A stretch of DNA of 34,965 nucleotides from Scytalidium lignicola. Its lineage: Eukaryota > Ascomycota > Leotiomycetes. The DNA is taken from assembly GCA_002812745.2 (NCBI GenBank), contig NCSJ02000414.1, positions 1 through 34,965 of the forward strand, in the 5' to 3' direction. Below, in pieces: positions 10,315 to 20,190 of this stretch. The position numbers and the translations under genes are program-made. Positions within the stretch are counted from its first letter, which is position 1, and each line of letters starts with the position of its first letter. The notes beneath the pieces were generated by a model. That model was not told the DNA's origin. It worked only from the letters and a program-made list of their open reading frames with translations, and made no database searches.

Positions 10315-11727
10315 TTACAGCCCAAAAGGGTATGTTTCATTAAATGCCAGCGGAGTCTTAGGTTGCTTCCTCTCTAGTGGCTTGACTGCACTCGTCTCAT
10401 CAAACCACATCAACGCATCAAATTGTCTTCCCAATGATGCTTCACTGTAATGACTAGCCCTCTCAGTATCAGGTCGATAAATAACGCCAATAAAACGTTC
10501 TAGTTTGCTCTCGCACAAGTAGTCATGTAACTCACAATCCAATTTATCCTCGTCGTGCATGTTGAGCAGAAACCGAGAGAGCCCAGTATCATGCGCCTGT
10601 CGCTCCCAGCTGTCCTTTCGAGAGGGATTGATAGGCATCACTTTCATGTCTCCGTCCCAATGATCCGCAGCTGCTACAGTGCCGGTATGAGTCCCCGTGC
10701 CAACGATGGTAACCTGATCCTTCCACTCATTCCGACACAGTTGGCCGATGTTCAATTCTCCCCTATACCTCATTCCAGTGTGTCGTGCGTCACCGCAATG
10801 GCTATTATGGGCCCAGACGACGGCTTTCTCACCTCGGAAATCCATCAGCCGTTTCAGTGTCTCAAACATATGCGTATCACGAAGATTCCAGCTGGATGTA
10901 TCGGCACGGTAGATCGATCTGTAATAATGCTCTGCATCGGCCAGCAATCGAGCATTCTGTTCAGCACTGTGAAACTCTTCTCCATCTCCATGAAGTGATG
11001 AATATTCCAGGCGCTTTTTGAGGAGATCTCTTAGCATCACCATCACGTGGTGTTCACAGCTCTCGAAATCTCGCATCATGCGATGTGCAAGCCCGTAATC
11101 TGTCGGCTCCTCCAGCCACGGCTCTAGACATGCATATCGACGACGAGCAACCTGGGCAAGATTCGGATCGACACTATCGAGATATCTAATCACAGCATGC
11201 ATTGATGCTCCAAGGCTGTAGAGGTCCAGTCCATATACGCCTACTCGTTTCTTTGGTGACAAGGTTGCGTTAAAGTCACGAAGCCAATGCACAAACTCTT
11301 GCATCTCAGCATTCCTCCACATCCAGGTTGGGAATCTTTTGAATGAATCATCCGCGGAGTCATCCCTTTCTATGCTTGTTTTTGGTCCAGGCCTCTGCCT
11401 AACGTATCGGTCGATACATTCTGCATCTGGCCAGTCGGCTTCTAGGGCAACCATTTTGAATCCATGGTGCATGATGATTCTTTTTGTGACCTCAGCGCGA
11501 GCTTGGTAGAATTCTGATGTTCCGTGACTAGCATCGCCTAAGAGGACTACTCGACTTGAACCCAGGAAATCGAAATGGCTTGTGAAGGATTTGTCTGTTA
11601 TGGGTGGAAGAGGAGTAGCTGCTGCCTTAATTCTCTCTGGGCCTGACTGAATCATCTTGATGGAAAATGCAAACTTTCTAGCTATACAAAGGTTTTGGTA
11701 GTTGAAAGGACTAGAAATTTTTAGCAT
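10315..11727 (-). CDS. erythromycin-esterase-family protein (EreA/EreB-like hydrolase)
   Basis: Single-exon gene of 470 residues. The family includes bacterial macrolide lactone hydrolases, but most members, including fungal ones, have unknown substrates. Seen in order: LLGDASHGTSEFYQAR (Asp65, His68), GFKMVALEADWPDA, FPTWMWRNAEM, RVGVYGLDLYSLGASM, a helical insert at about 190-290, AVVWAHNSHCGDARHTG (His307, His310), NIGQLCR, IVGTGTHTGTVAAA, RFIGVIYRPDTERASHY and QFDALMWFDET. In EreA/EreB the first block reads GEASHG and its Glu is catalytically important; here it is Asp. Translation may start at the first ATG or at Met25 (11655), which removes a poorly conserved leader. No signal peptide or membrane segment. 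Lack of introns is compatible with an old bacterial origin but does not prove it. Drug inactivation should not be assumed. Confidence 0.9.
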   Translation of the reverse strand: MLKISSPFNYQNLCIARKFAFSIKMIQSGPERIKAAATPLPPITDKSFTSHFDFLGSSRVVLLGDASHGTSEFYQARAEVTKRIIMHHGFKMVALEADWPDAECIDRYVRQRPGPKTSIERDDSADDSFKRFPTWMWRNAEMQEFVHWLRDFNATLSPKKRVGVYGLDLYSLGASMHAVIRYLDSVDPNLAQVARRRYACLEPWLEEPTDYGLAHRMMRDFESCEHHVMVMLRDLLKKRLEYSSLHGDGEEFHSAEQNARLLADAEHYYRSIYRADTSSWNLRDTHMFETLKRLMDFRGEKAVVWAHNSHCGDARHTGMRYRGELNIGQLCRNEWKDQVTIVGTGTHTGTVAAADHWDGDMKVMPINPSRKDSWERQAHDTGLSRFLLNMHDEDKLDCELHDYLCESKLERFIGVIYRPDTERASHYSEASLGRQFDALMWFDETSAVKPLERKQPKTPLAFNETYPFGL

Positions 11728-12243
11728 CCTCCATCTCTTAAACTAAGTTGACTTAGATAAATATAGGTGATGTCAGCTCGGATGAGTAGGAGAGATTGCT
11801 CCGTGACAGGATAAGTTAACAATAAATCAGTGGGTTTGTATGATGTCGTATATTCCTACGAAATATATGATTGGCTGTGACAGAAGCCTCTTAACAAACA
11901 ATTCGATATTAAAGAAACTAGTTATAATTCCCCAGAGTGGCACCACACAACATGTCACACGTGACATGACGTATAGCATTCAGAGATCGACCTCAACTTC
12001 CCTTATTCACATAATATGTAGTTAATGGTGTGGACCTGGTAGATTTATCTGATCTATGTTTAAGATTGGCGTTAGGAGAGGAGGTACTAGCAGACTGGTC
12101 AGCACGACAATTATTATCAATGCTCCTCTTCACCTTGCGATTAATGTAGACCTAACAAACTTTGTAGAATATCTTATGTTATCAGAATATCGCAACAGCA
12201 AGGGTTCAGACCTACATCAATAATAAAAATACCCCTACCAGTC
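11728..12243. promoter_or_regulatory. 516-bp divergent promoter region
   Basis: Lies between the start codons of the esterase-family gene (minus) and the six-hairpin-type gene (plus), so it must hold both promoters. A palindrome-like CACACGTGACATG at about 11957-11969 contains the bHLH-type core CACGTG. A small open frame here (11840-12025) has no coding features. Shared regulation is inference. Confidence 0.4.
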
Positions 12244-13308
12244 ATGAATACTAATTTGACTCGCTTCAAGGAAGCTATGAATCAGGTCTACGGTCCGCTC
12301 CCGTCAACCATTGGAGACACAGAATCATGGATAGTTCCCGCCAAAGCTGGAGGATTCAAAGGTCGATATCTCTGGACTGATGCCTTTGGCGTCGTCAACT
12401 TCATCACCCTCTATCAAGAGACCCAAGAGGACAGATATCTGAGCATAGCCAAGAAACTTGTCCGAGCAGTCCATGACATCCAAGGTCGTGCTCGGGATGG
12501 GAAATCTCGATTACCTGGAGCAACGGATGAAGATCCTCTTGGTGGAGGATTAAGGATAGGCAAAGAGGATGCGACTGGTCCAGATGGAGATGGGCAGTAT
12601 CACCATTATCTAACCTTGTGGATGTTTGCTCTGAATCGGCTAAGTATTGTTTCCAAAGAGCCAAAATACAACACCCAAGCAATTCACTTGGCAAAAGCAA
12701 TCCATAATCCATTTTTTGTAGGGAAGAGTACGGATCATCCGAGGATGGTGTGGAAGATTGCCGTGGACATGTCTAAGCCGTTAACTACCAGCGAAGGTAA
12801 TTTAGACCCTATTGATGGATATATCACCATGAGGATATTACAAGCTTCTGCAAGGAGTGATGACCCAAGGTTGAAAGAAGAGATTGAAGATTATAGAAGA
12901 GTTATGGAACGGAAGGGGGGAGGATTCGTGTCTGATGATATGCTGGATCTGGGAATGAGCTTATGGTCAGCGCAGTGGCTCTGGGATAAAGAAGAATGGG
13001 CAGCAGATCTTGAGAATAGATGTTTGAAACGAGTTGGTAAATTACTTAGCCAGGGACCTCATTGGTGTGAACTTCGGTTCTATCGACTTGCCTTCCGGGA
13101 CTTTGGTGCTTGCATGGGCATTAAGTGTTCACCTGAGGCAAGTTCTAATTTAAAGGAGCAAGCAGAGGAATTGATTAACAAATGGGAGGTGGCACTAGCG
13201 TCTACTCCAGGCGAACTAAAACCCATCACGCAAGTTATGTATGCAGCTGCTCTTATTCCCGGAGCTTTTAAGAGACGGTCGATGAGGGATGAGCCGGAGT
13301 TAAGATAA
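12244..13308 (+). CDS. uncharacterised fungal protein, probable six-hairpin (alpha/alpha toroid) glycosidase-like fold
   Basis: Intronless, 354 residues, no signal peptide or membrane segment, so probably cytosolic. I recognise the general look of fungal proteins annotated as six-hairpin glycosidase-like. It has regularly spaced amphipathic helices separated by Gly/Asp-rich turns: RYLWTDAFGVVNFITLY (about 40-56), RYLSIAKKLVRAVHD, the loop GGGLRIGKEDATGPDGDG, QYHHYLTLWMFALNRLS, AIHLAKAIHNPFF, DPIDGYITMRIL, LGMSLWSAQWLWDKEEW and YRLAFRDFGACMGI. Aromatic and acidic residues in the turns would suit carbohydrate binding, but no catalytic pair can be assigned. It is divergent from the esterase-family gene. 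The ATG at 12244 is the first in frame after a 5' in-frame stop. Gene certainty is high; the fold is an inference and the substrate unknown. Confidence 0.82.
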   Translation: MNTNLTRFKEAMNQVYGPLPSTIGDTESWIVPAKAGGFKGRYLWTDAFGVVNFITLYQETQEDRYLSIAKKLVRAVHDIQGRARDGKSRLPGATDEDPLGGGLRIGKEDATGPDGDGQYHHYLTLWMFALNRLSIVSKEPKYNTQAIHLAKAIHNPFFVGKSTDHPRMVWKIAVDMSKPLTTSEGNLDPIDGYITMRILQASARSDDPRLKEEIEDYRRVMERKGGGFVSDDMLDLGMSLWSAQWLWDKEEWAADLENRCLKRVGKLLSQGPHWCELRFYRLAFRDFGACMGIKCSPEASSNLKEQAEELINKWEVALASTPGELKPITQVMYAAALIPGAFKRRSMRDEPELR

Positions 13309-13520
13309 ATGGAATCACAAAATTTGGAATTTGAAAATGGGCTTCCGTAAACGAGGGGGGGTTTGAAAGGGCTTGACATGATATCTATTGGTTGCTAATC
13401 AGGATATCAAAGCGTGTATAACAAGTTTCCAGCAGAAACTTGCGCCTATTCACAATCCGAACTAGAAACCATCAACGAACGCATACCCCAGCGGACTTTC
13501 GTAGACCTGCCTACAGCTTA
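13309..13520. other. spacer between six-hairpin gene and 5' LTR
   Basis: Not AT-rich and not visibly mutated, unlike the other flank of the retrotransposon. No gene seen. The five bases before the LTR are GCTTA. Confidence 0.5.
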
Positions 13521-13685
13521 TGTTGTGATATCCTAGTTGCCACCTTAGGCACCACGTTTCACCTATTACACGTGACTTCCCTTTCTAGTAGTTAGCTTCA
13601 CTTGTACGTACGTAGCTACACTACAACACCACAATATATTTGAGTAACCCTGATTACGCAACCTCTTGCTGTGCTTAATTCAACA
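13521..13685 (+). repeat. 5' LTR of copia element
   Basis: Identical to 18297-18461 over 165 bases except position 13651, T here and C in the 3' copy (ACCCTGAT against ACCCCGAT). TG...CA ends. Many CpA sites (for example CCACC, GCACCACG, TTCACC) remain unmutated although the interior is heavily altered. Confidence 0.95.
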
Positions 13686-13703
13686 GGTTATGCGCTCTGG
13701 TAG
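13686..13703 (+). other. candidate primer binding site
   Basis: GGTTATGCGCTC follows directly on the 5' LTR. GGTTATG is complementary to the CAUAACC of the initiator-tRNA-Met anticodon loop. This is the kind of internal (half-tRNA) priming known for Drosophila copia. Assigned by position and this short match only. Confidence 0.45.
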
Positions 13704-13808
13704 CAACGTAATTGGGCTAACTCTTCTTCTTTCGTGTCGATTGTGTTGATTAGCACCTTTTTTNGTCTCTGTTTACCCATATTCACGTGTCTAGCCATCA
13801 CCTTCAGC

Positions 13809-16800
13809 ATGGCCAACGATTCTGGAACTGTGGTTCTTCCAAAGGACCAAAGACTCAAGGGTTCAGAGAATTATGACCTTTGGAGCTCTTGTCTTATGGT
13901 TTTACTCTGGTCTAAAGGTCTTGAAGATCACGTTGGTAATATTGTTTCACCTCCCAAGGGAGATACTCTTGAGTAGAAGGCCTGGCGTAAAGATGACGCT
14001 AAAACTCATATGTGTCTTAATGTTAATATCAATGACGAGATTACGTTATTGATCAAGGACTATGATATAGCAAAGCTTGCTTAAAGTACTTTGAAAGCTT
14101 AATATCAAGGAAAAGGTTACAATCTGCAACAAAAGTTCTTGTTTGAGTTGATCTCCATCAAACATAATTACTTCAACTTTACGAACATGTATATTATTAT
14201 GTTCAAATCAATAATAACCAATTTGAAGGTTGTTAAGGGTGATAACATAAAGCTTCTTTATCAATTTGTTTTTATTTCTAGTCTTAAGGATGAATATCCT
14301 ATTTAAGCTAAATGTCAACATTTGGCTGGCAGATCAGAGAAGTTATTTATACTTACTCAACTTATAGAGGACATTGTTGATGAATCTATCTCTGTTATTA
14401 ACTCCTCTGGTGTTGTTATGTATAACAAGAACAATTCCAATTCAAGTAATTTAAAAGGCTTTAAAGATGTTAAATACAATTATTACAAGAAGAACGGTCA
14501 TAAGGAATCTGATTATTTTCAAAAGTATCCTGAAAAGCTTGAGGAATATAAGGCAAAGTGGTTTAACAAGAAGAAGAAGAAGAAAAGTAAGGATAAACCT
14601 AAGAAGTCTGATTCAAAGGATAAATCCAACATTGTCAACCTTAACTTTACTAACTTGGTCATTACTAGCTTGGTTATTGCTAATCTTACAACTTTCTTTA
14701 TATTTACACATAATCAGTAGATTGCAGATACAAGTGTTATTGATTATATTACTAATAATCTTAATTGGTTTGATTTTAACTCTTACTTAATGTATTTTAA
14801 TCTTTATCCTATGGAGACAAGTAATGGTTTTGCTCTGATTGTAGGCATAAGCATTGTTATACTCAAAATTACTTGTTTGGATAGTTTATCTTTTTTCTTA
14901 ACATTTACTAATGTACAGTATATACTTACATTTCCAGTTAATATTTTTAGAGTCTTGAGACTTCTTATATAGAATGGTGATGCTTGTGTTACTTCATCTA
15001 GTATATTTGATAAGAACAACATTAAATATAATGTTGTTATTACTTCTTTTGCTAGTATTTATTTAAGATTAACATCTATTCCAACAATGCTTATTTTTGC
15101 ATTCCTTACTTGTCAAATAGTCCTTAATCTGGACATTATTCATTAATGTTTGGCATATACAAGTTTTGAAGTTGTCAAGAATACAATTAAAGTTACTCTT
15201 GGTATTAACACTAAGTTAGTGAAGAAGGCTTCTGACGAAGACCTCTTCCTTTGCAAGGCATGTGAATGTGGTCACTCTGAAAAGGGCGTTTCTTGACAAC
15301 CTAGAAAATGATTTACCAAAGTTGGTAAGGTCTTGAATATCAATGTGTGTACAGTTACACTTGTTAGTTATAATGGGTATCATTACACTACTACTATAGT
15401 AGATGATTGCTCTGGTGCTACTTAGGGTTATACTTATAAAGAAAAGAAGGATGTATATGATGTTATAGTTATGTATTGTGCTCTTCTCAAGAATCAGTAG
15501 AATATCACTCCTAAATTGATTTGAATTAATGGTGGAAATAAGTTTGGTGGAGAGAAACTTGATATCTTCTGTAGTTATAAAGGTATTTGACATGAAGAGA
15601 TTACTCCTTATATACTATGGTAAAATGGAGTTTTTGAGAGAGTTAAACGCTTTATATTTACAAGAACTTATATTATTATGATTGTTGTTAGCATTCCCCT
15701 TATACTCTGGAATGAGGTGTACAAATTAGCTATATATATTGGTAATTGTCTTGTAATTAGAATTCTTGTAAGTGATATTACTTTATTTAAAGCTTTTATA
15801 AAATAGGTTTCTCTTTCTAATATTAATTGTAAACTTGATCTATTGAACCTTTGTGTTGTTGGTTCCAAAATATTTATACATATTAACAAGGAATGTTGTG
15901 TAGTATCCTAAAAGATAGCTTCTAGGGTTGAAGAGGGCATATTGTTAAGCTTTGAGGGTAGTTTGATTTATCATTGTTAGGTTCCTTTATGTACTTATAA
16001 ACTGGTCTGCACTTCTTATATTACCTTTACTAAGGGTAATTTACACTTAGAAGAGCTTGTTGTCAAGGCTTAAGATGTTGAAGTTGTTGTTGAAGTTAGT
16101 TCTTTATGTTCTTTACTATCTTTACCTTTTACCTTACAAGATGCAGCTTTCCCTCCACAGTTGAACTCTACGTTTGAGGAGGTTGTACAACTTACTGAGG
16201 AGGAGGAGGAGGTGTCTGAAGATGAGCTTCCTCAGGTAGTTGTACTTACTAAACGCGGTTGTAGTCGTTTGAAAGGCTCAAAGAATAAGAAGCCTGAATA
16301 AGGATATACTAACTCTGATATTACATACGTTGATCTTACAGAGAATTGTATTATATGCTTATAAGCTGTAAAATCAAGTATTCAAGCTTTATCTTTAGTT
16401 GTTTCTCCATCTCTAGTTGTTTCTAGAGCTTTTCCTGATGAAGGAGAGATTCTTGGTCAGCTTTTAGCAGTTGTTATAACTTATAGCTACTGTTTTACAG
16501 TTCATTTTGCTCTGAATTTAGGGTATGCCTTAGTTATGACAGATGATCTTACAGAACTGAAATCTTACAAGGAAGCCCTTGATACTCTGTATTCTTAGGA
16601 ATAGTAAGATGCTACAGTTACAGAGTTTAAGTCCTTGGTGAAGTATAAGACTTTTAAGCTTACTTGGCTTTCTCCTGAAAAGTATACCTTGAAGGGCTGA
16701 TGAGTTTATCATATCAAACGTAATACAGACTGTCAAATTGAACGCTTTAAAGTTAAGTTTATAGTTAAGGGATACAAATAACGTTATAAAGTGGATTATG

Positions 16801-18164
16801 ATCAAACTTAAGTAAGTGTTGTCAAGTCAGCAACATAAAAGGTATTAATGTCAGTTGTTACTGTTTGTAGTTAGCAAATACACCAAATGGACATTGTTAT
16901 AGCTTTTTTAAATGGTAATATCAACGTAAAGATTTATATAGATCTCCTTAAGGGATTTACCGTTGAGGATCTTCAAGCTCTTAGTGTTGAATGTATTGAT
17001 ATCATTAATGGTGATAGTCATATTGTTCTTCTTCTTTTGAAGTCCTTGTATGGACTAAAGCAAGCTCCTTGTTGTTAACAATTAAAGCTCAACTCTAAAC
17101 TAGTTAAGATTGACTTTCTTCCTCTTCAATCCAACCTTAGTATCTTCTTTAATCAATGTCTAAGCATCTTTATTTGTACTTATGTTAATGATTTTCTAGT
17201 TATCAGTCTTGGAGGCTTTTAATTTGACAAGGTCAAGTGAATTCTTCATGATTTATTTGAAATGATTGATATAAGACTTACATCCTGGTTTTTGAGGGTG
17301 TGTATTATACAGGATTAGGAGAAACATACTATTTCTCTTGTCCAGGATAGGTATGTCAAGAAGATTCTTGATTGATTTGGGTATAGCAATGTTAAACCTT
17401 ATTCTACTCCATTTAAGGCAAATGTAACCGAGTTCATAGTCAAATATGACGGTATAGCTACTCTTTAAGACGTTCAGCTTTATTTTGAAAAAGTTGGTTT
17501 TGTTATGTATCTTATAATACAAACATGTTTTGATCTGTCCTTTCCAGTCTCCTGACTCTTATAATTCCTTCAAAATCCATCTCCACAGTACTTGAAGTTA
17601 GTTAAACAGGTTTTTCAGTACCTCCAAGGCACTCAAGATGTTAGTATCACCTTTGGAGGAGACAGAAACGAAAACCTTGATTTTTATAGTTTTAGCGACT
17701 CTGATTACGGTGGTTGTTTGGAAACGCGTCGATTTACCATAGGTTATCTCTTCTTTTTGGGAGGAGGCCCTATTTTATGGCGTTGCCAGCGACTACCTTG
17801 TGTTATTCTGTTTACTACGGAAGCTGAGTATTGTGCTTTCTCTGAAGTGTCATGTGAAGCCATATGGCTAGCCAGATTGCTGTCAGAACTTCAGGTCAAC
17901 ATTATAAGCTCCAAGATCACCTTGAATGGTGACAATCAAGGCTCCCTTTCTATGGCTGAGATTACTGAACAATCGAAAAGGGCTAAACACATTAATATCA
18001 GATATCACTTTGTACACGAGAAGGTGTAATCTAGAGAGATCGTTTTGAATTACGTCCCTACTGCAGATATGGTGGCTGACGGCCTTACAAAAGCTTTGAA
18101 TTCAGTCAAACATGCAAAGTTTATGGATTTGTTAGGCCTGAAATCGATTGCTTTGAATCGATAA
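13809..18164 (+). pseudogene. copia gag-pol polyprotein, dead
   Basis: Reads from MANDSGTVV at 13809 to SIALNR-stop at 18164, about 1450 codons, as one former frame. The first stop is TAG at 13974, where CAG is expected. The gag zinc knuckle (about 14476-14520) is YNYYKKNGHKESDYF, its cysteines turned to Tyr (TGT to TAT). Integrase keeps VDDCSGA (about 15399) but shows INGGNKF at about 15533 in place of DGGNEF, and FERVKR for the ERVNR block at about 15634. The reverse transcriptase shows QMDIVIAFLNG (about 16885) and YVND at about 17180 instead of YVDD. RNase H is the best preserved, open from 17592 to 18029 with FSDSDYGGC, TTEAEYCA, DNQGS and RAKHINIRYHF. It ends at a TAA where CAA is expected and continues as SREIVLNYVPTADMVADGLTKAL. 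Nothing here can be functional. Confidence 0.92.
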
Positions 18165-18296
18165 ATTTCCCATTTCGGGCTCCGGTATTACACTTGCAAC
18201 ATTTTGCTTTATGGCTCAAGTGTCTCCGCACTCGTTTTTGTATGGGATTTGGGGTACTTTTGCATCAATTTTCAGTGCTTCGGTGACATGGGGATG

Positions 18297-18461
18297 TGTT
18301 GTGATATCCTAGTTGCCACCTTAGGCACCACGTTTCACCTATTACACGTGACTTCCCTTTCTAGTAGTTAGCTTCACTTGTACGTACGTAGCTACACTAC
18401 AACACCACAATATATTTGAGTAACCCCGATTACGCAACCTCTTGCTGTGCTTAATTCAACA
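18297..18461 (+). repeat. 3' LTR of copia element
   Basis: Second 165-base LTR copy, preceded by the purine-rich GACATGGGGATG that may serve as polypurine tract. Followed by TATTGTATAT, which does not repeat the 5' flank. Confidence 0.95.
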
Positions 18462-19443
18462 TATTGTATATATATATATTTAAAATTAGACTAGCTAGAC
18501 CATTGCGTTAGACTGTGGTCCTGTCCAGACAAAACTGTAAGCTACATAGTCTTGTCTGCAAAAATTTAAGCAAGATTGTAACTTATAGTCTAGTCTTAAA
18601 TTTTTAAGACTAAACTGTAAAACAATCCTTATTTTTTAAGTCAGACAAGACTATAGTCTTGAAATGGTCTTCACAAAACCTATAGTCTGGTCTGGTCTGG
18701 ACTGATTAGCTAGTCTATTCAAAATCCTCTTGAAAATTCAACTTGATTTTTAAACATTAAAAATCTTGTAAATTAATAATTCTTGATTTCAAATTAGTTT
18801 TTTTATATATTATAAATTATAAATATTTATAATACTCAATTTCAAATTATATTATTAATTGGTTGTTGAATTATTAATATTAATATTCTAAAGTGGCAAA
18901 AAATTGAGGTGTAAGGCAAATTCAGATTTAGTAATCAACTGATAAGTGATAAGAGTAATCTAACCCTAATTAGGTTTAGTTAGATGTATTCTAGATCATG
19001 TGATCAAAATACTAATCCTATTTAAGCTTAGTTAGTCACGTTTTAGGTCACATGATCAAGTAATTTAATTTAGTAATTAATTAGTTTAATTATAATTTAA
19101 TTTAATTAGTAGCTAAAAATTAAATTAAATTAAATCAATCCCAACACTGTCCAGATACAACGTTGTCTTGACGCCTCTAAGCGGGCGGCGCAGTAATAAC
19201 CACCATTTCACTACAATTATATTCACTATGCATGATCGATAAGTTCCTGACTCATCGTAAGCATTATCATATTTAATAACATCATGATAGATTTCTAAAG
19301 AACCAAACCACTATCATATAACTCTTGTAGTATTATAGGTGCTGCTTTTCTACAACAAAAAGNAAAAATTTCCATCACTGTAATTATACTTCATACCTAT
19401 CAAGAGTCAAAGNAAAAAACGACGCGTCAAACCACAATACAGC
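18462..19443. other. AT-rich, palindrome-rich gene-free region
   Basis: From 18462 to about 19140 the DNA is strongly AT-rich with no open frame. Between 18485 and 18715 the hexamer AGACTA/TAGTCT or close forms recur about ten times. Two palindromes stand out: 18591-18612 (10-bp arms TAGTCTTAAA, 2-nt centre) and 18646-18661 (perfect 16-mer CAAGACTATAGTCTTG). From 19000 on, TTAATTAAATTAA-type low complexity dominates. The last 300 bases are the normal-composition promoter of the acetyltransferase gene, with Ns at 19363 and 19413. Confidence 0.6.
18646..18661. repeat. perfect 16-bp palindrome
   Basis: CAAGACTATAGTCTTG equals its own reverse complement and lies inside the AGACTA/TAGTCT cluster. 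Function unknown. Confidence 0.85.
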
Positions 19444-20190
19444 ATGTTTACCACCATGCTAGCAACAGAGTCCGACGCACCAACTCTAGCATCCCTAATG
19501 ACAGCAGCCTTCTCCGCCTGCGACGACGCCTACCCTCTAATCTATGCCTCCACTCAACCTGGAACCCACGATAACTTAGCCCTACAATGGCTCTTTAGTC
19601 CCGTCCAACGAGCTGATAGGACGACGTTCAAAGCCGTGAACGATGAAACGGGAAAGGTAGTTGGGTTTGCGAGCTGGAGTATTCCAGCAGGGAAGGCAGT
19701 GCCGGCTGAACTTGAAGAGAAAGAAGATGGAGGAAGTGGAGGAGGAAATTTACCGGAGATTCCTGGTATGAATATGGCATTGTGGGTTGAGAAAATATCT
19801 GGTCCTCGAGATCCTCCCTCCCTCGCTTTGTCCGATCCGGAAGCTAGTAACACAGCGGAAGACATAGGTGTTTTTTTACCCTTCTCATAACTTTAAGTGA
19901 TTTTTGAATTTATGCTAAGATAATTCTGAGGACTCTCATTCTTCTTCGTACATCCAGATTACCACCGTCAAGGGATAGGATCACTACTTCTTGAGTGGGG
20001 CATCGAAGAGGCTGATAAAAGAGGTGTCAAGGTGTGGCTTACGAGCACTCCACAGGCTATCGGTGTGTACCAGAAGAAAGGCTGGGAGATTGTGAATGAG
20101 CATAAGGTAGATTTAGGAAAGCATGGTGGTAGCACAATCTATAAGCGGGCGAGGATGGTGAGGAGGCCAAAGAAGAAAATCTCTTTGTAA
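19444..20190 (+). CDS. GNAT-family N-acetyltransferase, two exons
   Basis: Transfers acetyl from acetyl-CoA to an amine; substrate unknown. Exons are 19444-19867 and 19931-20190. The 63-nt intron (GTGTTT...TCTGAG, branch-like GCTAAG) splits a Gly codon and gives 227 residues. With this acceptor the core reads FFFVHPDYHRQGIGSLLLEW. His149-Pro150-Asp151 and the acetyl-CoA loop Arg154-Gln-Gly-Ile-Gly158 form GNAT motif A, and TSTPQAIGVYQKKGWEIV is motif B. An alternative acceptor at the CAG just before ATTACCACC would delete the motif-A beta strand, so it is less likely. The N-terminal half (ATESDAPTLASLMTAAF, FKAVNDETGKVVGFASW) is the normal first strand-helix unit, followed by an acidic, Gly-rich insert at about 88-105. 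No targeting signal; probably cytosolic. Confidence 0.88.

Larger units (their letters stand above)
13521..18461 (+). mobile_element. Ty1/copia LTR retrotransposon, full length, RIP-inactivated
   Basis: A 4.94-kb element bounded by two 165-bp direct LTRs, each starting TGTTG and ending CAACA. Between them the order gag (with zinc knuckle), integrase, reverse transcriptase, RNase H can be read, which is the copia order rather than the Ty3/gypsy order. The coding part is AT-rich and crossed by many stops. The changes I can infer against conserved motifs are mostly CpA-to-TpA or TpG-to-TpA, the RIP dinucleotide context. The flanking pentamers GCTTA and TATTG do not match, so no target-site duplication is visible. 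One N at 13764. It cannot move on its own. Confidence 0.93.

Noticed and set aside
13516..18466. A 5-bp target duplication for the copia element
   Set aside because: Compared the flanks directly: GCTTA and TATTG do not match even allowing C-to-T changes.
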